NCBI GenBank assembly: GCA_022865305.1
Contig: JALHSP010000138.1
Location: forward strand, 1 to 64,000
Direction of reading: 5' to 3'
Origin: Bacteroidales bacterium
GTDB lineage: Bacteria; Bacteroidota; Bacteroidia; Bacteroidales; VadinHA17
Length of the DNA: 64,000 nucleotides
This document shows positions 60,484-64,000 of the stretch, piece by piece; within the stretch, counting starts at the first letter, position 1; every line of letters begins with the position of its first letter. The notes beneath the pieces were generated by a model. It had not been told where the DNA came from. It searched no databases and saw only the letters and a program-made list of their open reading frames with translations. The translations under genes were made by a program, and so were the position numbers.

Positions 60484-61128
60484 ATGAATAAGATTCTTTT
60501 TTCATCCATTTCCAAAAAATTTGTGTTGGCTCTGGCAGGGGTATTTCTGTTGATGTTCCTGCCTGTCCATCTCATAATAAACCTTATGCTTCTGAAAAGT
60601 GACCCGGAGCCGTTTAACAAGGCTGCCCATTTTATGGCAACATTTCCGGTAATAAAGATTATCGAGATCGTCCTGATAGCTGCAATACTTATACATATTT
60701 TCTATGGCATCTTTCTTCAGATCCAGAACTGGCTGGCTAGACCTGTAGGTTATGTTAGCGGAAATAAATCGGATACATCATTTTTCTCAAAATTTATGAT
60801 ATGGACAGGGGCATCAGTATTTACTTTCCTGGTGATTCATTTTTTCAATTTCTATTTCATCAGGCTTGGACTTGTCCGGGGTGATCCTGAAGATTTTTAC
60901 TCGGTTGTACATAGCCTGTTTAAGATACCGGTATACAATTATATTTACCTGGTTTGTTTCACACTGCTCGGACTACATCTTTTCCATGCATTTTCCTCAG
61001 CATTTCAGACACTTGGTCTAAATCACAGGATATGGACACCGGTGATCAATGTCATTGCATGGATTTATGCAATAGCACTGCCTCTTGGCTTTGCATTCAT
61101 TTCAATCACAATCTGGCAATTCAGGTAG
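60484..61128 (+). CDS. sdhC: Succinate dehydrogenase/fumarate reductase cytochrome b subunit
   Basis: 214-residue membrane anchor with five predicted helices, the Bacteroidota/Wolinella-type B arrangement in one subunit. His residues in helices I, II, IV and V ([38 protein letters not shown]) can ligate the two haems b. It passes electrons between quinone and the flavoprotein/iron-sulfur pair. The gene ends 14 bp before sdhA. ATG 60484 is the only plausible start. Confidence 0.9.
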   Translation: MNKILFSSISKKFVLALAGVFLLMFLPVHLIINLMLLKSDPEPFNKAAHFMATFPVIKIIEIVLIAAILIHIFYGIFLQIQNWLARPVGYVSGNKSDTSFFSKFMIWTGASVFTFLVIHFFNFYFIRLGLVRGDPEDFYSVVHSLFKIPVYNYIYLVCFTLLGLHLFHAFSSAFQTLGLNHRIWTPVINVIAWIYAIALPLGFAFISITIWQFR

Positions 61129-61142
61129 AAAAACTTAAAATC

Positions 61143-63062
61143 ATGGGAAAACTAAATTCAAAGATACCCGATGGTCCTCTCGCTCAGAAATGGACAAAAT
61201 ACAAGGCTTCCGTAAAACTGGTCAATCCTGCAAATAAAAAGAAGCTTGAAATCATTGTTGTCGGTACCGGATTATCTGGAGCGAGTGCCGCGTCCGCATT
61301 GGGCGAACTGGGATACTCTGTAAAAAACTTCTGTTACCAGGATTCTCCTCGCAGGGCGCATTCGGTTGCCGCTCAGGGAGGTATTAATGCAGCAAAAAAT
61401 TACCAGAACGACGGCGACAGCATCTACAGGTTGTTTTATGATATGATAAAAGGTGGAGATTACAGGGCAAGGGAAGCCAATGTTTACAGGGCCGCAGAGG
61501 TGAGCAATGACGTAATTGACCATTATACCGCACTGGGTGTGCCATTTGCGCGCGATTACGGAGGAACTCTCGACACCCGTTCATTTGGAGGTGTACAGGT
61601 ATCCCGGACATTCTATGCAAAGGGACAAACCGGACAACAGTGCCTGCTGGGTTGCTATTCATCGCTGAACAGACAAATTAAAAAAGGCAATGTGACCATG
61701 TACCCACGCCGGGAAATGCTTGATCTTGTAGTTATTGACGGTAAAGCACGCGGTATAATTGCACGGAACCTCTTAACCGGAGAAATAGAAAGACACGCAG
61801 CTCATGCTGTTGTCCTTGCAACAGGAGGCTATGGGACAATTTATTACCTGTCGACACTTGCCGTAAACTCAAACGCCTCAGCAGCATGGAAGGCACATAA
61901 GAAAGGAGCTTTTTTTGCCAATCCCAGTTTTATCCAGATACATCCGACTTGTGTTCCTCAATTAAACGAGTTTCAGTCAAAGCTGACACTAATGTCGGAA
62001 TCATTACGGAATGATGGTCGTATATGGGTGCCTAAAATGAAAGACGATAAACGTCCGGCTAACTCAATTCCTGAAGAAGAGAGGGATTACTATCTTGAAC
62101 GCAGGTATCCTGCATTCGGGAATCTGGTGCCGAGGGATGTTGCTTCAAGGGCAGCCAAGGAACGGTGCGACGCGGGTTACGGAGTCGGGGAAACAGGTCT
62201 GGCTGTGAATCTCGATTTCAGGGATGCAATCAAAAAGCAGGGGAAAAAAGCTATTGAAAATAAATATGGGAATCTGTTTGAAATGTACAAGACAATCACC
62301 GGGATAGATCCATATGAAGAACCTATGCGTATATATCCTGCCGGCCATTATACTATGGGTGGGCTTTGGGTTGATTATGAACTGATGACGACCATCCCGG
62401 GCCTCTATGCTATAGGTGAATCGAACTTTTCAGATCACGGGGCAAACAGGCTGGGTGCCAGTTCGCTGATGCAGGCAGCCGGTGACGGGTATTTCGTTCT
62501 GCCCAATACCATCAGCAATTACCTTGCTGATGAGATTCGCGTCCCAAAAATTTCGACAGATAAACCGGAATTTGAAGAGACTGAAAACTCTGCTGTTGAA
62601 CGACTCAATAAACTGATCTCCATAAAAGGGAAACAGACTGCTTCCTCATTCCATAAACGTCTTGGCAAGATATTGTGGGATCACTGCGGAATGACACGTA
62701 ATGAAGAGGGTCTTAAGAAAGCACTTACCCTGATCAGTGAACTTAAGAAGGAATTCTGGAAAGACCTGAATGTTCCCGGTACAATCAATGAAATAAATAT
62801 GGAGCTTGAAAAGGCAGGCAGGGTAGCTGATTATTTTGAGCTTGCGGAGTTGCTTGTAACCGATGCACTTGACAGAAAAGAATCATGCGGCGCCCATTTC
62901 AGGGAGGAATTTCAGACACCTGATGGAGAAGCCCAACGTAATGATGAAAAATTTACATATGTAGCTGCGTGGGAATACGCAGGAGAAGGGAAACCTCATA
63001 TTCTTCATAAGGAGGAGCTTAAGTTTGAAGAAGTTGAGATGAAAGTAAGAAGTTATAAATAA
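61143..63062 (+). CDS. sdhA: Succinate dehydrogenase/fumarate reductase flavoprotein subunit
   Basis: 639 residues from ATG 61143. Upstream in-frame codons to 60954 overlap sdhC and do not resemble the family. FAD-binding [20 protein letters not shown], the covalent-flavin His region [24 protein letters not shown], active-site segment [27 protein letters not shown] and the C-terminal helical domain are all present. It interconverts succinate and fumarate at the membrane. SdhB is encoded 169 bp further on, after a palindromic repeat. Confidence 0.95.
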   Translation: MGKLNSKIPDGPLAQKWTKYKASVKLVNPANKKKLEIIVVGTGLSGASAASALGELGYSVKNFCYQDSPRRAHSVAAQGGINAAKNYQNDGDSIYRLFYDMIKGGDYRAREANVYRAAEVSNDVIDHYTALGVPFARDYGGTLDTRSFGGVQVSRTFYAKGQTGQQCLLGCYSSLNRQIKKGNVTMYPRREMLDLVVIDGKARGIIARNLLTGEIERHAAHAVVLATGGYGTIYYLSTLAVNSNASAAWKAHKKGAFFANPSFIQIHPTCVPQLNEFQSKLTLMSESLRNDGRIWVPKMKDDKRPANSIPEEERDYYLERRYPAFGNLVPRDVASRAAKERCDAGYGVGETGLAVNLDFRDAIKKQGKKAIENKYGNLFEMYKTITGIDPYEEPMRIYPAGHYTMGGLWVDYELMTTIPGLYAIGESNFSDHGANRLGASSLMQAAGDGYFVLPNTISNYLADEIRVPKISTDKPEFEETENSAVERLNKLISIKGKQTASSFHKRLGKILWDHCGMTRNEEGLKKALTLISELKKEFWKDLNVPGTINEINMELEKAGRVADYFELAELLVTDALDRKESCGAHFREEFQTPDGEAQRNDEKFTYVAAWEYAGEGKPHILHKEELKFEEVEMKVRSYK

Positions 63063-63070
63063 CGGTGCAA

Positions 63071-63150
63071 CAGCAACCCCCCTGCCCCCCTAAAAGGGGG
63101 ATTAATTAAGGTGTAGTTATTAGTCCCGCTTAGCGGGATTGGGGGGCGAA
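63071..63150. repeat. C/G-run palindromic repeat, copy C, between sdhA and sdhB
   Basis: CAGCAACCCCCCTGCCCCCC, then TAAAAGGGGG, a short ATTAATTAAGG segment, the hairpin TCCCGC-TTA-GCGGGA, and TTGGGGGGCGAAC. The outer C- and G-runs pair around the inner hairpins. It shares its left and right ends with copy A but carries an extra hairpin inside. Confidence 0.75.
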
Positions 63151-63231
63151 CCTCTCCGGCTGGGGTTGGGCGGTTGAAAAATGATACATATTTTTAAAAG
63201 AAATATTAAAAACAGAATAATTATATAGCAT

Positions 63232-63966
63232 ATGAACCTGATATTAAAGATATGGCGTCAGAAGAATCCCAAAACCATGGGAAATTTTGTCACTTACAGG
63301 ATGGATGATGTCTCACCGGAGATGTCATTTCTTGAGATGCTGGATGCACTCAATAAAAAGCTGGTTGAAGAGGATAAAGACCCGGTTGCATTTGATCATG
63401 ACTGCCGGGAAGGAATCTGTGGATCGTGCGGAATGTATATTAACGGGCATCCTCACGGGCCTGTTCCTGCAATCACAACATGCCATCTTTCAATGAGGTA
63501 TTTCAGGGACGGCGATACAATATGGGTAGAGCCATGGAGGGCAAAGCCTTTCCCGGTTATAAAAGATCTTATTGTCGACAGGAGTGCCTTTGACAAGATC
63601 CAGACTGCTGGCGGCTTCATATCAGTCAATACCGGGGCAGCACCTGAAGCCAATTCTATTCTTGTCAGGAAGAAAAAATCGGACGAAGCATTTGATTCAT
63701 CTGTTTGCATAGGCTGCGGAGCCTGTGTTGCTGCCTGTAAAAATGCTTCAGCAATGTTGTTTGTTTCAGCGAAAATTTCGCAGTTTGCTTTGCTTCCACA
63801 GGGACGAATTGAAGCAAAAGAGAGGGTGAGAGCCATGGTTGAGAAAATGGATGAGCTGGGATTTGGCAGCTGCTCCAATACAGGAGCCTGCGAGGCAGAA
63901 TGCCCCAAGCAAATCAAACTGACCAACATTGCCAGGCTGAACAGGGAATATTACAAAGCCTTTTAA
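63232..63966 (+). CDS. sdhB: Succinate dehydrogenase/fumarate reductase iron-sulfur subunit
   Basis: 244 residues. The [2Fe-2S] site is [22 protein letters not shown], the [4Fe-4S] site [19 protein letters not shown], and the [3Fe-4S] site [17 protein letters not shown]. It links the flavoprotein to the quinone-reducing anchor. All cluster ligands are present and the length is normal. The 169-bp spacer from sdhA contains a palindromic repeat; the other sdh spacer is only 14 bp, so sdhB expression may be affected. Confidence 0.95.
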   Translation: MNLILKIWRQKNPKTMGNFVTYRMDDVSPEMSFLEMLDALNKKLVEEDKDPVAFDHDCREGICGSCGMYINGHPHGPVPAITTCHLSMRYFRDGDTIWVEPWRAKPFPVIKDLIVDRSAFDKIQTAGGFISVNTGAAPEANSILVRKKKSDEAFDSSVCIGCGACVAACKNASAMLFVSAKISQFALLPQGRIEAKERVRAMVEKMDELGFGSCSNTGACEAECPKQIKLTNIARLNREYYKAF

Positions 63967-64000
63967 ATACTTCTTTATCTGATTAATAATAATGAGGTTG

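Noticed and set aside
60954-61142. Long N-terminal extension of sdhA
   Set aside because: It overlaps sdhC out of frame and does not resemble flavoprotein N-termini; ATG 61143 fits the family.
1-64000. Mobile element or prophage
   Set aside because: No integrase, transposase, tail or capsid gene was seen, and base composition looks fairly even across the window.

Overview
The window is a chromosomal segment of a Bacteroidota bacterium, probably a Bacteroidales or Marinilabiliales-type environmental lineage. The evidence is a type IX secretion (T9SS) C-terminal sorting domain on exported proteins, TonB-dependent receptors with an STN domain, DUF4249, DUF5916, YaiO and SiaC families, ArsF/ArsG families typical of this phylum, and promoters that fit the Bacteroidota -7 consensus TAnnTTTG. 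I see no tRNA, rRNA, CRISPR array, insertion sequence or prophage. No gene is cut by either window edge.

Layout. 1-7.6 kb: an AlbA_2 protein, a DUF1846 protein, a secreted GH5 glucanase, an ABC exporter pair bracketed by copies of one pyrimidine-rich repeat, and a methyltransferase. 7.8-11.0 kb: a decayed gene for a large T9SS beta-helix protein, with three in-frame stops and one frameshift. 11.4-19.8 kb: carbohydrate-related exported proteins (Tat-exported sugar isomerase, DUF362, GH10 xylanase, DUF2141, leucine-rich lipoprotein, CPBP protease, Tat-exported Gfo/Idh/MocA oxidoreductase). 19.8-21.3 kb: an N-terminally truncated CDF transporter and an orphan SiaC-like protein. 21.7-28.5 kb: a divergent envelope module of DUF4249 lipoprotein plus plug-only MG2-like protein on one side, and an exported unknown translationally coupled to a TonB receptor on the other.

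29.1-36.4 kb: a compact locus that looks like a synthase-dependent exopolysaccharide machine: a single-domain response regulator, a TPR-YaiO outer-membrane barrel, a SPOR-membrane-HEAT protein and a processive GT2 synthase in one tight operon. It converges on, and overlaps, a gene for a large exported TIM-barrel glycosidase-like protein. 36.5-45 kb: DUF5916 barrel protein, GH36 alpha-galactosidase, ICMT-like methyltransferase, a lipoprotein and an MFS exporter.

44.8-55 kb: an extensive arsenic island. One arm runs arsC, C_GCAxxG_C_C protein, arsM, acr3 and an unknown membrane protein. The divergent arm runs arsR, a small thioredoxin, arsF, arsG, then arsP and a thioredoxin lipoprotein. A second paralogous ArsR with a Cys-less rhodanese lies about 6 kb away. 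Three near-identical operator-like palindromes sit before arsR/arsC, arsP and the second arsR, and suggest one regulon covering inorganic and methylated arsenicals. 55-64 kb: SMUG2-type glycosylase, lipoprotein rubrerythrin, DUF2231, dCMP deaminase, S41 protease, alpha/beta hydrolase and the succinate dehydrogenase/fumarate reductase operon, which carries a C-rich palindromic repeat between sdhA and sdhB.

The intergenic spaces hold several repeat families: C/G-run palindromes (three copies, one able to fold as a cloverleaf), a GC-rich 25-mer (three copies, one supplying the stop codon of a gene), a CTCCTT pyrimidine repeat (two copies) and degenerate short tandem repeats. All functional calls rest on reading motifs by eye; no database search was run.
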